From assembly GCA_013398295.1 (NCBI GenBank), contig VZSF01000635.1, positions 620,451 through 684,450 of the forward strand: a stretch of DNA of 64,000 nt, in the 5' to 3' direction. The position numbers and the translations under genes are program-made. The notes beneath the pieces were generated by a model, which had not been told where the DNA came from, ran no database searches, and was given only the letters and a program-made list of their open reading frames with translations. How positions within the stretch are numbered: the first letter of the stretch is position 1; the number at the start of each line of letters is the position of its first letter. This DNA is from Chionis minor (taxonomy: Eukaryota; Chordata; Aves; Charadriiformes; Chionididae). This document shows, in pieces, positions 34,577 to 46,489 of the stretch.

Positions 34577-36755
34577 CCAGGGAGGTATTTGCTGTATCAG
34601 ATCAGCACCAGCTGAAGGTTGTTTCCCAAGTGTTCTTTTTCTCAGACTTGGAAAAGAGACTTGCAGAAACGAGGAGGTTGGAGTTTCTGAGTGGTGCAGA
34701 ACGGAGTGAGTAATGAAACAAGAAATCAAAACTTGCAAGTAATGTATTCAGCATAAATGCCAGCCGCATTCTTTGGGTAAATAACTTGCGATGAATAATT
34801 CAACCAGCGTCATCACTACGGGGCATAGGAACAGGATTGTTTTTTAATCATTTGGCCTTTTTCTTCATGAAAAGTTCAACCCCGATGTGTTCCAACTCTG
34901 GATCTGGGATTTCCTTGTGGCTTGGCCAGAGATGGCCCAGGGTCAGGTTTGGGCCTGTGCTGAGCACCCTCACTGCTCTTCGAAACCTAAAGAAACTCCA
35001 GGATTTTGGTATCTTACAGAACACAATTCAAAGCCACCCCTCAAAAAAAATGCATCTGTAGCCTCAAAACCTTGTGAAAACAGCAAAACATTGAAAGCTG
35101 TTGAGGAATCCTGGATTAACAAAGCTCACAAAGCAGGGAAAAGGCTGGTGGCCTTTGGAACAACTTCTCACATTAATTTTCTTCCAATGCTGACAGCTTT
35201 GATTTATTGCCTTAAGGCTGGTTAGAAAACACCCAGACATGAGCGAAGCCAGGAGTTATGGAAAGAAAAAGGAAAATATGGTAAACGTAGTGATGAATAG
35301 CACTGGTAGATAGACAAACACTGTTCTGCACTCCTGCACCCAAATATTGTCTTAGAATGAAGATGGGAACTGAGGTTTTGCTTGCGCTTTCAGTATTTCT
35401 TTCACCTCTAATATGTTGAATATTCTGCTAGAAATCCTCTGGGAACCATGGGTTTATTTTCTTTTTCTGTCAGCTGAATGCCAGCTGGAGCGCCAGCCAA
35501 AGGAGGACTTTGAAAATGAAAGAAAACACAGTGACTGAGAAACTTCTTGAAACGGTTTTGTTGTGAGAATCCAGCGTAATGATTCCTTGCCTTTCCTTTT
35601 CTCTGCCGCAGAACAGCACTCGGATGGGCTCTGCATCTATAGTTGATACCAGAACCCTGAGAGGCAGCTTCTCCATCCGCCCAGCCATCCCCTCTTCTGC
35701 ATCTTGTATGTCTGGTTTTTCTTCCATTTGGGTTGCTGTTATCCAGTTCCAAAATGGGACTTTTTTTCCCCAAGACTAGGTTCTGTCAAGACTGGCCATT
35801 AAAAATCGGGCCAAGCGAGCGCCGTCCCTGGGCACCCAGCACCCTGGCAGCGCTAGCTGGGAAGGCTCTCACCGGACCACGGAGAGGAGGAAGCGTGTCT
35901 TGGGATTTGCTGCTTTGTCTTCTGTCACGTAAGGTTTGGCGGTGGGCTTCTGCATCAAAGTGGGGCTTTGACGTTGAACTGGTCGCTGGAAAGCCTGATT
36001 GCCTGCCTGTGCTGGCGAGAACATAGTGTTGCTCACAAGTGCCACAACAGTGTATTATTTCCCAACAGGAATTTGGTAAGATCATTTAAAGAGAGTTTTC
36101 TCAGTCACCAGAATTCTTTGCTGAGAATCCCTGGCTGCTCAGTGCTCTCACACCCCTTTTGCTATATCCAATTCCTGTTTACAAAAGAACTGGCCCTGCG
36201 AACCGAACGAACCAACTGAGGAGCACAACATCATGAAAGTTATCTTTAATTTCATCAATGGTTTTAAATATTTAGAAAGCACAATGTAAACATCTTAAGA
36301 GCAAGCAGACAGATTTCTCTTGATGTTCAGAATTGTTGGGGTTTATAAACAGAGCGGCCGTTCTCAGGGTGTGGAACCGATGTTTCAGACTTTCCACCAA
36401 AGTTATATATGCTCATGTCATTACGGCTCTTCCTTCAGCCTAAATTGTTGGCACGGCATCCCGAAATGTTTCTCATTAGTAAACTTTTCATAACCTCCAA
36501 AACTGCAACAACTGTAGAATAAAATGTCCCAGGATGCCAGCTGGAGCTGGCACTTGGCGCGGGGCTCTCCGAGCTGTTTGCTTAGCTGGATTTGAAGGAT
36601 GTTCCGGACCAGCTAGCAGGGCATGTGACTGAGTTTTGACCTAAACCGCTGGCCTGGTTCCAGTGATCCTGCATACTTCATGGGAATGCTTTCCACTTGT
36701 CGCTTTCGTACCTCAGACACAGCTTTTAACAATTTGCTCGTAAACCCAAGTCCAA
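34577..36755. other. Unique non-coding DNA, nothing recognised
   Basis: Frames at 35408-35773 (minus) and 35733-36085 (both strands) match nothing I know. No repeat was recognised. Confidence 0.45.
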
Positions 36756-36830
36756 CAGCCATTGGAATACGGTTAGGGGTAACGGCACTTGGCTATATAA
36801 AGCAACAATGAGATTCCAGCATGGCTCAGT
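36756..36830 (+). promoter_or_regulatory. Possible core promoter: inverted CCAAT plus TATA box
   Basis: ATTGG (36761-36765, inverted CCAAT) lies 28 bp upstream of a consensus TATATAAAG (36794-36802). Initiation would be expected near 36825-36832. A short frame begins at 36821 (MAQYVFNAELTVF), too close to the expected start to have a normal 5' UTR, and has no known relatives. Such box pairs also occur by chance in AT-rich DNA. Confidence 0.22.
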
Positions 36831-38808
36831 ATGTATTTAATGCTGAATTAACAGTTTTCCAAGGGGAAGAGAGCCCTGCTTTCCCTTTTTTTCCATCGTA
36901 CAGTCGCAAAACTCCCAACAACTCTGATTTCTTTCACAAAGGCGCTCACCTGAGCGGGCAGGCAGCCGCACGCGTGCCAGGGAACGGGATTCAGGAGCTG
37001 GGGGGAGACATTGGGGGGCAGCTGCAGACCCCGCGCTGAACCCCCCGCTCGTCCTGAAGGGCTCTGAGCACCGAGCGCTCTTGCGGGATTATAAAAACCC
37101 ATGCTTTGCTTTTGCTTTTTTTTTTTTTTCCACGTCAAATGTTGGTGTTAGTAGTGGTCCTGCACTGAAAGGCTTCAGCCTGGAATCATCCACCTGGGAT
37201 GCAGGAGCTGGTGCGAGGCTGCTGCAGCTCTCCCCTGGGTGGTCCCGGCGGCACCGAGCTGGAGAGACGTGACTCCTGGTGGGAGAGGAGCGGGGAAGGG
37301 AGCGCAGCTCTGCCAGCTCCTCGTCCTGGGCCTCCATCCTAAGGCTTCCCTTCTCCCTGTTAGTGTTCCAGGGCAACCTGGAGGAGGAGGAGGAGTGGTT
37401 TCAGAGAGCAGAGCCACGAGGCCTCACTTCTGCCGTTTCCCCAGGAAAGGTTAATTTGTGGCTGAGCGATTGGAGCTCAGCTTAGTGAAATTGTTTTGCC
37501 TAATTCAGAAAGTTCAGATAATAAAAAATACAAGTCTTTTCCTGGACTTCTCTTCATTTTCAAGTAATCAAGACTATTATTTTAAATATACGAATTTTCA
37601 ACCGAGACTTGTACTTATGCATAATTTATATCTTTTCCAAGGTCTAGTTCTTATTTTCTTTTCTCCAACATGGAAAATAACGTGAACTCTGAGTAGTTCT
37701 CACATGCTGAATTCCAAATCATCTGAATTAAATTTGAATCCCAGTGGGTGCTGCACCTTCCCAGTTGTTCATCACTTGCAGGGTTTATTACATTTTAGGT
37801 GATACTATTAAACCCAGCCACCCCTAGAGATACTGCTTAGACTTTGTGAGCCTAAAGAGTAGAAGACCAGGAATGAGTCCCCAGAGCTGCTCGAATCTAG
37901 CAATGCAGTAATTTGTTTCCTTTAAAAGGACAATACCTTGTAACTTTTTATATTTTATAATTTGTTTACAATTTCGATTTCCCTCCCTCCGATACCTTTC
38001 AGGAAGTATAAAATAAATATATTTTCCCCTCAATTTAGATCTTTTTTTTCTATTTAGCAAACATTGATTTTACTCCCTTCCCCAGTGCTTTTGTTCACTG
38101 CCAAAATTAACATGTCTTTTTGGCTTTGCTTTCCAGAGGGTCTGTCTGGGAATGCTGATGGGAGCGGGTGCTGGTGCAGGAGTGGGTCCGGCTCCCTCGT
38201 GCCCGGCATCAGTCAGTGCAGCCACCCGCGACACCGCCAAGGAGGTTTGGTATGGAAAGGCAGGAGGTACTGGAGGTAGGACGAGGAGTCCAGGTCTGTC
38301 TCGTGCTTTATAGGGACTTTTATAAGACTGTTCATTTGTAACAGTAGATGCTAAAACAGAGTTTTAAAACATTTTTGTTTCATGCCGCGTGGTGGAGGGC
38401 CCAACCTTCCTGGCTCCGAGCTGCTCACTGAAACCTTTTATGGCCCGGAGCGGCAGATGTTGGCAAGACGTGTGGTCCCAAGTGACTTGGCGGCTTCCAC
38501 TTCCAAGTGCCCGCTAGCCTGCCACTTTCGGTAGCGGGACAGGCAGCTCGTTTGGCCCTGCTTGACTTAGCGTGACCTCCTGAGGGTGGCAAAGCCCCGT
38601 CGCAGTCCTGAACTTGAACCGCAGGGCAGCTTCATGTTCCTCAGGAGCTACCGCTGGGCCACGCAGCCAGGGTGTCCTCATAGGATGGGAGAGACCTGAC
38701 AAGTGCAGCAGTCCAAAGGAAGGAAGGTCAAAGGAAGGAAGAGCTACCCTAATCATTTCCCATGGGCAATGGTGCGAACTCCTAAAATCTTCCCTCGCTG
38801 CAGCTCAA
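36831..38808. other. Unique non-coding DNA, nothing recognised
   Basis: GC-rich patch at 37000-37450 with overlapping frames on both strands and a T-run near 37118-37130, then AT-rich DNA to about 38060. No gene seen. Confidence 0.45.
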
Positions 38809-39228
38809 CAGCAGTACAGGAGAGACATTGAGGTGCTGGAACGTGTCCAGAGAAGGGCAACGAAGCTGGTGAGGGGTCTGGAGAACAAGTCTTGTGAGGA
38901 GCGGCTGAGGGAGTTGGGATTGTTCAGCCTGGAGAAGAGAAGGTTGAGGGGAGACCTTACTCTCTGCAACTACCCGGAAGGAGGTTATAGTGAGGTGGGG
39001 GTCAGTCTGTTCTCCCGAGTTACAAGCGACAGGACAAGAGGAAACGGCCTCAAGTTGTAACAGGCTGCCCAGGGAGGTGGTGGAATCGCCGTCCCTGGAG
39101 GTATTTCAAAGCTGGGCAGACGTGGTGCTGAGGGACATGGGTTAGGGGTGGTTTTGGCATAGGTTTATGGTTGGACTCGATGATCTTGAAGGTCTCTTCC
39201 AACCCAAGTGATTCTATGAGTCTATGAA
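38809..39228 (+). mobile_element. CR1 LINE, 3' fragment with the end of the RT ORF
   Basis: Begins AACAGCAGTACAGGAGAGAC and runs through GGAACGTGTCCAGAGAAGGG, GTTCAGCCTGGAGAAGAGAA, ACAGGCTGCCCAGGGAGGTG, CCCTGGAGGTATTTCAAAG, GGTTGGACTCGATGATCTTG and TTCCAACCCAAGTGATTCTA, ending GTCTATGA. One frame still reads the CR1 ORF2 C-terminus ([38 protein letters not shown]). The frame stops at 39060. About 65 bases usually present between this point and ACAGGCTG are missing, an internal deletion. The copy is 5'-truncated and inactive. Confidence 0.97.
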
Positions 39229-39441
39229 CTCCCCGCTTAGCGTGTGGAGAGCAGAAGGAAACCTGCCCTGGCCAAGCTGCTGCCTCCGGGCTGAGCTTCC
39301 GGAGCCACCAGTGGCGGGGCCAGGCGTTGGCAGCAGATCTGCCACCAAGGGCAGTGGCACCCGCAGGGCTCGCAGCCAGGCTTCAGCATGGGCAGCCCGT
39401 AGCGCAACTCACAGGTCTGCAAGAAAAATTGAAAAGGAGGA
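39229..39441. other. Unique GC-rich spacer
   Basis: No recognised feature between the CR1 tail and the gap-associated sequence. Confidence 0.4.
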
Positions 39442-39459
39442 TTTTGGCCATGTGGTGCC

Positions 39460-39499
<40 letters not shown>

Positions 39500-39614
39500 T
39501 AAAAAAAAAAAGAGATCTGNNNNNNNNNNNNNNNNNNTTTTGGCCAGGGGGGGCCCAAAAAAAAAAAAAAAAAAAAAAAAGAATACAAAATGTTTCAAAA
39601 GTACATGAGATCTG
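39442..39614. repeat. Gap-flanking duplicated unit with long A-runs (likely assembly artefact)
   Basis: The left flank runs TTTTGGCCATGTGGTGCCC (39442-39460), A-run, AGATCTG (39513-39519). The right flank runs TTTTGGCCAGGGGGGGCCC (39538-39556), A-run, GAGATCTG (39607-39614). The two flanks are versions of one sequence with differences mainly in homopolymers, and the N-gap sits between them. This is the pattern of one A-rich locus placed twice by gap filling, although a true tandem duplication is not excluded. Confidence 0.75.
39520..39537. other. Assembly gap (18 N)
   Basis: A short N-run between two near-duplicate flanks. Its size probably does not reflect real missing sequence. Confidence 0.99.
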
Positions 39615-41804
39615 CAGATAGGGGGGGTTTTTTATGTTTCAGAAGTGTTGAATATTAAAAAAATCCTCAACAGGAGTTTAAATAAACACAGGCAAGCGAG
39701 TCAGCAAGAAGATATAAAATCATCAGGAAAGGCTGAGTTTCTTTTAATATGGGGGTTACTATAAACAGTAGGAGTGCATAGTAACAATTTGTAGCCCGTG
39801 TGTTTGGAAGTATCATAACTGGTGTCAATAAACACATTAAAATTCAACTTCAAAGAGCTTTGTGGATGTTTGGAGTGTCACGAAGACATTGCAAAATGGG
39901 GATTTTAGGTGGAAACAAGTATGGGAGCAATCAAACACAGCTCCTATGTGAAGAAAGGGATCTTGTCAAGCTGTTAGAGCTAAGCATCTGTGATGGTGAT
40001 TATTGCTTCTTGCTGGCTAAGAGCTGCGCTCGGCCCCTGATTTCTTTCCCGCTGTCTCCCTGGCCTTCCACCCCGTTGGTCTCACCCACCTGTCGGGTCT
40101 CACTTCTCGGGATGAATTCTTTTGAGCAGGGTCTGCCCTTTGCTGTTTGCTTCCGCGGTCCCTGGGGAAGCCCGATGGATGCCCAGGTGCTGTCTCGACC
40201 CAAACGGTAAAATTCGGTCGGTGTCTGTACCAGAAGGACTTGTGGCACAGCGCGAGAGGCTCGGCAAAGGCGTCCATCATCGCCGCAGCATTTGACGTGC
40301 TTGATCCTCGCGCGCGCTGTGAGCTGCCACTCCGGGCTTTTAGGGCACGGAGAAGGCTGAGCGGCCTCCGTTCCATCTTCCCCACACACGGTTTCAATGG
40401 CAGTGTTCTGAGCAGAACATTTTTGTCCCTCCTCATTCAAACTCCCGCTGGGTTGAAATACCCTCTTTTCCTCATTTCTTCTCTTGCAGTATTTATTTCT
40501 GATGCGTTTGGATTCACTCCATAAATGCACTCCTATTTGTTACACAAATCATATGTGTGCTCTGGGGAGATGGTTCTACAACTGCGATCTTTCCGCTGTA
40601 AAAGCCCTGACTTCTAACACTTAAGTTTTAGCACTTTAGTAAATCCTTTGGTTTGTTTCTGGGATATCCCAGAAAGTGCTAAATTACTAGTCTACGTAAA
40701 AAGGCAATAAACTTCTGTTTACACGACTCTCTGCCTTGAGACTCATGTCCACCACATGCCAGCCTCTTGGTTTTCCTTCTTTTCACCTTTTTGATGTGTT
40801 TAATGCATTACTTCACAGCACTCAAAAATTCCAGCTTAAAATCCCCTTGGAAAGCCGCTTTGGTCAGCCTGTTGGCAGAGCCACGTCACAGCGCACTCTC
40901 GTCGCCCACAGCCCGACCTACATCCTCCCCATCCACAGAAGGCAACGAGGAACCTGTCAGTCAAGAAGGTAATCAGCATTTTGGGGCTGGGGGGGGTGGG
41001 TTTTGTAAGCAAAGATGGAGGAGAGGAGATGTGCCCCAAAAGGTGGTGGATATACCTTGCCTAAGAAAGCCAAGTCATTTATGGAGAAATTAATGCCAGT
41101 TCATCAAGTCCCTGTCAAGTTTATGAAGGATAAGGCAGGACTTCCTTGGCACTGGATATCTGAGATTGCCGACTAATTGTGTTAGCCGACAAAATCAGTT
41201 GCCTGTGGGAAACTGCAAAGGACTCAGGGTGGAATGAGTTTGGGGAATGAACAAATTCCTTGCAATTGTCCCCTTTTCCTGTGAAACAGAAAAAGATCAT
41301 GATTCCATGGATTTCCCGAAGGGATTCTGTGATGAAGGGTTATTATTTCTGGGGTTTCACCTGCATCCGGTGTACTATGATCACACCGCCTCAACTGCTG
41401 CCTGTGCTGCGCCTGCGCGGAACGAGGTTACAGCCAGAAAAGTCAGCTGAGGACAAGACCCACATAAATTCAGAGGGAAAATGGGGAAGATATTAAAATA
41501 ATCTGGTGTGGAAAGGCATGGAGAGAAGCATCTCTCCCTCGGTCTGTGGTCGTCCTTGTCTCTCTTTTTGGTAGCCCTTTCTAAAGTGGAAAGGAAAGGG
41601 GTTTATCCCTGCCGCTGCAGATGTTGCACATCAGTCGGGCCCTCGGGGTTTGCGTGGGCACAGACGAAGAGTTCGCTGAGCCTTTTCCCTCTGGCTTTGC
41701 CCCAGGTAGACTCAGACTTTCCAAAGCTCATTACCCTTTTCTAGGTGTTTCCAGCCTGGCCTGATTCGCTCAGAATTTGCCCCGAGTTACGTGTTTGTCT
41801 CCAG
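39615..41804. other. Unique non-coding DNA, nothing recognised
   Basis: Overlapping frames of 100-176 codons at 39800-40530 run on both strands, with none recognised. A G-rich patch occurs near 40985-41000. Confidence 0.45.
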
Positions 41805-41899
41805 AAATCTGTGGGCAGAGGATGGCTACGGAGAGAGGACGAGCCCTGGCAGCTCTGCGTGGCGACGTGGTCAGTAAAGAAAAAGACACGTGTAAGCTG
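41805..41899 (+). other. Exon-like segment with a start codon in good context
   Basis: Upstream GTGTTTGTCTCCAG (AG at 41803-41804) makes a fair acceptor. Downstream AAGCTG then GTAAGTGG (GT at 41900-41901) is a near-consensus donor. Inside, an ATG at 41822 has A at -3 and G at +4. Its frame reads MATERGRALAALRGDVV and stays open to the donor. The 95-bp length fits an exon. I know no protein that begins this way, and chance pairs of this quality are expected in 64 kb. Confidence 0.2.
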
Positions 41900-41901
41900 G
41901 T

Positions 41902-43699
41902 AAGTGGAAAAGCGTGCTCAGCACTGACATAAAGCGAGACTGGCCTGTAAACAACACATATCACTATCTATGGATTTTTATGGTCCAGCGTCTGTGGGTC
42001 AGCGCTCGTTTCTGTTTGGTATTTTGTGGGAATTACTTTATTACCGTGTTTCCAACGCGCCCCTCAGCTTCGAGTGCGTGCTCCATCCCATTTAGTGGTG
42101 ACAAGGAGCGGATGCCATCTACCCAAGACATTAGCAGCTCCTGTGGAATGGATTTGCTCGTCTCGGTCCAGCTCCTCGTGCGTGTCCCCACAGCTGGCAG
42201 CCCCCAGCGAGCGCCAAAGGCCACAGGTGGGCTGGCGCTCCGAAAATGAGCCATCCTGCCATTCCTGAGGGAAATCCTGCTGTAGCTGCCCAAGCTGTAC
42301 TGCCAGGTGAGCATGAGAAAATTTGGATGTCTCATATTGTCTCCGCCATCAGTTCAGTTTACGGTACTTCAGCTAAACACAAACAGTAATTTCCCTTCTT
42401 ACAAACCCTACAGTAATAGAGTTAATTCACACATGCCCTTTTTAAGGTGATTTACGACAGAAGCAATGTGAGGGAACAGATGAGCATTCCTGCATCTAGG
42501 TTCAACCGCCGTTTAATAATCACAGTCACTATTCCCTTGTTTTAATACTCAACGTTGTGTTTGAAGCCGCGTGCTTTGCTGTCAGCCGCGTGCAGACCAC
42601 GCAGGATTAAATGGGGCTTCTAGTGCGATGCGTATAACAACCTCTTAAATGGTTAGGACACCTGTTGACATTAATATAGAAGCACACATAAAGGCAAGTG
42701 TGCCACACGCTGAAATATATGTACACAAATATTAAGAGGATTAGAGAAATTGCTAAAATGGATAGAGCAGCGTTTAACACAAACGTGTCTGGCATGGAAA
42801 CAACGCATAGAGCTGACCCCTCGTTAGATGGCTTTTTTTTTTTTTTTTTAAGTAATTCATCTGGGGTATAAATGTCTCTGTACAAGGAGGTCATTTGCTT
42901 ACACTTAAAATTTCTTTCTAGTATGTATCTTTGGAATCTGTCTCTGATTCATAACCACCTTCATTTAGGAGCTGGCACCTTTGCCATGTGAGCTGCAGGA
43001 AAAAGTAATTAAATTTAATAGAAGCCACCCTTGCTTTGAAGCTGCCCTGGATTTAGAGCCACAAGGAGAAGCAATTAAACTCTGGCAGCCAAGGATTCAA
43101 ACTGAAGTTACATAGGGATTTATTTTTTTTTTTAAAGGAAATTTTCTCTGTAAATGGATTTGGATTGTCAAATCTGATTGAATTCAAAGCTGTAGAAATT
43201 TTTTTCTTTGGGAAATCTTCTCTTGAAGCAAAAGTTTTAAAAAAACCCAACAATTAGATGTAAAATGAGGATCAGTTGTGAAGCTCTAGGATATTTTTAA
43301 TCCTTTTGAACAAATGTCCAAAGAAGAGTTTGTTCTTCCCAGCAAAGTGCTGAATGGAAAAGGGAAGCGTGGAAGGGAGACATCTGTGTGTCTGTTTATT
43401 TGCAGGCAGGTCAGCTTGTCAGCAGCCTAGGATATAGACTCATTAGGGGAAGGAATTTCTTTGACTAGACAGTATTACAAGCATTGTTTAAAGCTATCAC
43501 GGGTTTTTAAACCAGTAAGAAGCAGTAATTATTATTTTACTTTTGTGATTTTACCAAAAAGTAATATTTAAATTAAGTAACAGGATCAGGGAAAAATATT
43601 CCAGAATGCTGTAATTGGTGCCAAACATAGTTATTTATAGTATATTTAAAAATATTTTTAGGAGTTTCCTATAAAGGATCAGAAAGGATTCAGTTGAAA
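41902..43699. other. Unique non-coding DNA
   Basis: Contains a T17 run at 42833-42849 and another T-run near 43120-43134. No gene or dispersed repeat was recognised. Confidence 0.5.
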
Positions 43700-43724
43700 A
43701 ACATCTGCTTCCAGTGCAGATGTT
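43700..43724. promoter_or_regulatory. Paired E-box dyad (CATCTG ... CAGATG)
   Basis: AACATCTGC (43700-43708) and GCAGATGTT (43716-43724) are exact inverted 9-bp arms separated by 7 nt. Each arm contains an E-box of the CATCTG/CAGATG type favoured by proneural and Twist-class bHLH factors. Whether it is bound is unknown. The same inverted repeat could also be a chance hairpin. Confidence 0.35.
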
Positions 43725-46489
43725 ATTCAGAAAAGCCAACTGGTAATTCAGTTAATACTTACAAGGAGGCAAAATAGTCTTAAACTTCACCAACTCCTGG
43801 AAATATTTGTAAAGTCATGTGTGAAACAAATAATTGTCATGCATCTGTTTTGTAATACATGCTTTTCTATTCTGAGAAATAAATGCTCTTGGGCTCATTA
43901 CAGGAATACATTCGTGGTCCATGCGGATGAGACTTGGTGAATTGATGTCTTCTGGCTGGAGTCACGGTAAAGTGACACTGGCCATATCCAAGGAAGTGTC
44001 TGGGATCAGGTAACTTGCTGGGAAAATGTATTCATTTGTCACTGCCCAGTATGAGGTAGCTGGGGGCAGACATGTTGGGAATGGCAAGCTGTACGTCCCC
44101 AAGAAGGCTTCCCTAGCAATGGTGACCAACCTGGAAAAGGGCAACGGGCAAACAGTGCGAGGGAGCCACCAATTCTGTGAAGAATTTTTGACCCCAACGT
44201 TTTGGGTGCCCCAGCTCTCATCCTTGGCAGTGGGTCTGGGCTATTCGAAGCAGGTACCGCAAGGGACAGTGGCCCAAGGTCTGTTTCTACAGCAATTGTT
44301 GGTCGCTCAAAAGTCAAAGCCTCAGTGCTGGGAGCTGGACAGGAAGAATGTTTCATTGGAGAGGCAACTCAGCCCAAAAGAGGGATCCTGTCTTGGAATT
44401 ATCCAATTGACCGTGCCCTAGTTACACTCTGGGGTGATATGGAAAGAATCTGGAGACACATCTGTGAACACGAGCTAAAACCAAAGCCAGTGAAAGGCCG
44501 GTGCTGCCCACTGAAGCCCCCCGGACTCCTCGGCAGAGTCGGGAAGAAATGGCAGCGATCCCGTTGGAAGGCTTCGTGGTGCCGGCTGTGTACTTTGCGG
44601 TCCGGGCCACTCTGGCACTCTGTGCATTGGCCCCTGTTCCTGGAACGGTCACGGCCAGCGGGATGCCCACACACAGGAAGGATACTGTTTGTCTGGTTGT
44701 TGGCTGACAAAACCCGTATGAAAACAAGACATTAAAAACATTGGTAACGAGAACTCTTTTTTATCACCTCCCTTCCCCTTCTCCTGGGCAGTGTACAGGT
44801 GTATCCCGGGGACGCAGTAACTCCTGAACCGCCTCGCAGCCTGCCTGGGAGCCTGTGGGGAGCAGGATACCTCCTCCTCCCCTGGGACAGGCTTCCCTCG
44901 GAGGCCTTTGGGCTGTCTGGGGTTTGTATTCTAAAACCAGCTCTCATGTTATTTTTGACCTCATTAGAAATGTTTCCTTTAGAAACCCAGCAAAACCCCA
45001 AACAGAATCCAAATATAAATCAATGCAAATGCAATTACTGTAACCGACCCTCCTCTGTGCCTGAGGGTCTGAAAAAATCCATTGATTCTCTGCTGTAATT
45101 TATCTGGGAAGCAAAAACACCCAGTTTCGCTTCCAAATACAGGCCCTGAATCAAAACGCTCCGCGCCGCCGGCTCCCCGAGGAAGCAGCGCTGCCGATGC
45201 AGCTGCGGAGGACGGGGAGCTCGGCGCAGCGGTGCCTGATTGCAACTGGGGATGGATCTAGAAGGTCTCATGGATGCTCCGTGCCAGCAGCCGCTGCCGG
45301 GCACAGCACCCTCCTGCGCGGGACGGCTGGCGCCACGGTGGCACGGATCCGCGGAGGGGTTTTTGAAATTGTCGGGGATATGAAGGAGAAGCCTGTGGTA
45401 TGTTGCTTTAGATCCTAGCCAAAATATGTAGAAAAAGCCTGAAAAACTCATGTGTGAGCACATTCTGCCCGATGGAAGGGCCGTCAAGGCAGGAGAGCCG
45501 CTATTCTCAGCTCCTGAAGAGCTTTTTGTGCCCACAGCGGGAGAAATCCCAGGGTGAGGGATTGGGAGGATGCTCCAGAGCACCGCCAAGCGTGAGCGTC
45601 TCCAGTCCAACATCCGAAGGAATGTGTTGCTGTCAGGCAGACCGACTCCTTTCCAAGGTTTCAAGGAGAGGTTTCTGAAGGAGCTCCAGGCAAGACTTCC
45701 CAACACAACTCATGTCAGATCATCTCACCACAAGATGGGATGTACTCCGTCCGCGTGGAGTGGGGCTTCCTTCCTTGCCAGCTTAAGAGTGTTTAGGAAA
45801 ATATGGGTTACCGGGGAAGACTATGACAAGGCTGGACCAACGCTACTCCAGAGAAAATGCTTTTGAAAATTTCAGTAGGACCATCCAGGAATTTTTTTTA
45901 AGTGCCAATCTGAACGGTTGGAGAGCAGTTAATAAATCAGTACAAAAATAATTGATTTATAGTAGGTGATTTTATAGCTTACTAAAGAAAGGTCCCTTGT
46001 GCATTGGGTTGAAGAAAGACTCCTTGTTCAGAGCATTTTTGCTATCCAAGATGCTGGTTTTAATTCTAGAAATGTGTTGATCCCTGCTAGAACTGCAAAC
46101 AGTCTGTCAGAATTTTAAACACTTGAGAGCAAGCCACCTCCATCCCGTGCCCGTGGGGGCTGGCTCCTTGCCATCCACCGTAAACTTCCAACGAGTGGAA
46201 AGAGACCTCTGATAGGGAAGTAGAGGGCTCCGGGGAATCCCTGACCCTTCACCATAGCGCTGGAGATCTCCTGTAGCAGCACTGGAGGAGCTCAGAGTGG
46301 ACCGGACTTTAATTTTTGTTCTGCTCACAAAAGGAACAGAAGTTGATCCGGCTGTTAAAGTAAAGCTCTCAAACTGGGAATATCTCCATGCTGTTAGTGG
46401 CCATGCCATATGATTTGCTGTGTCACGTCACATAAAAAATTGCCTCCGTTTGCCCATCAGAGGGATCTCACTAATATTCTAGCTTAAGG
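43725..46489. other. Unique non-coding DNA, nothing recognised
   Basis: Holds the longest open frame of the window (223 codons, minus, 45706 to 45035) and a 131-codon plus frame (44026-44421). Both have overlapping opposite-strand frames and no recognisable domain, so I treat them as chance. Confidence 0.4.

Noticed and set aside
42833..42849. T17 run as the poly(A) tail of a minus-strand retrocopy
   Set aside because: No gene-like or SINE/LINE sequence lies next to it, and no flanking target duplication was seen.
44026..44735. Plus-strand frames of 131 and 177 codons
   Set aside because: They overlap each other in different frames and overlap minus-strand frames. No domain was recognised.
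45035..45706. Longest open frame of the window (223 codons, minus strand)
   Set aside because: It overlaps several plus-strand frames, lies in GC-rich DNA, has no recognisable domain and no convincing promoter or splice context.
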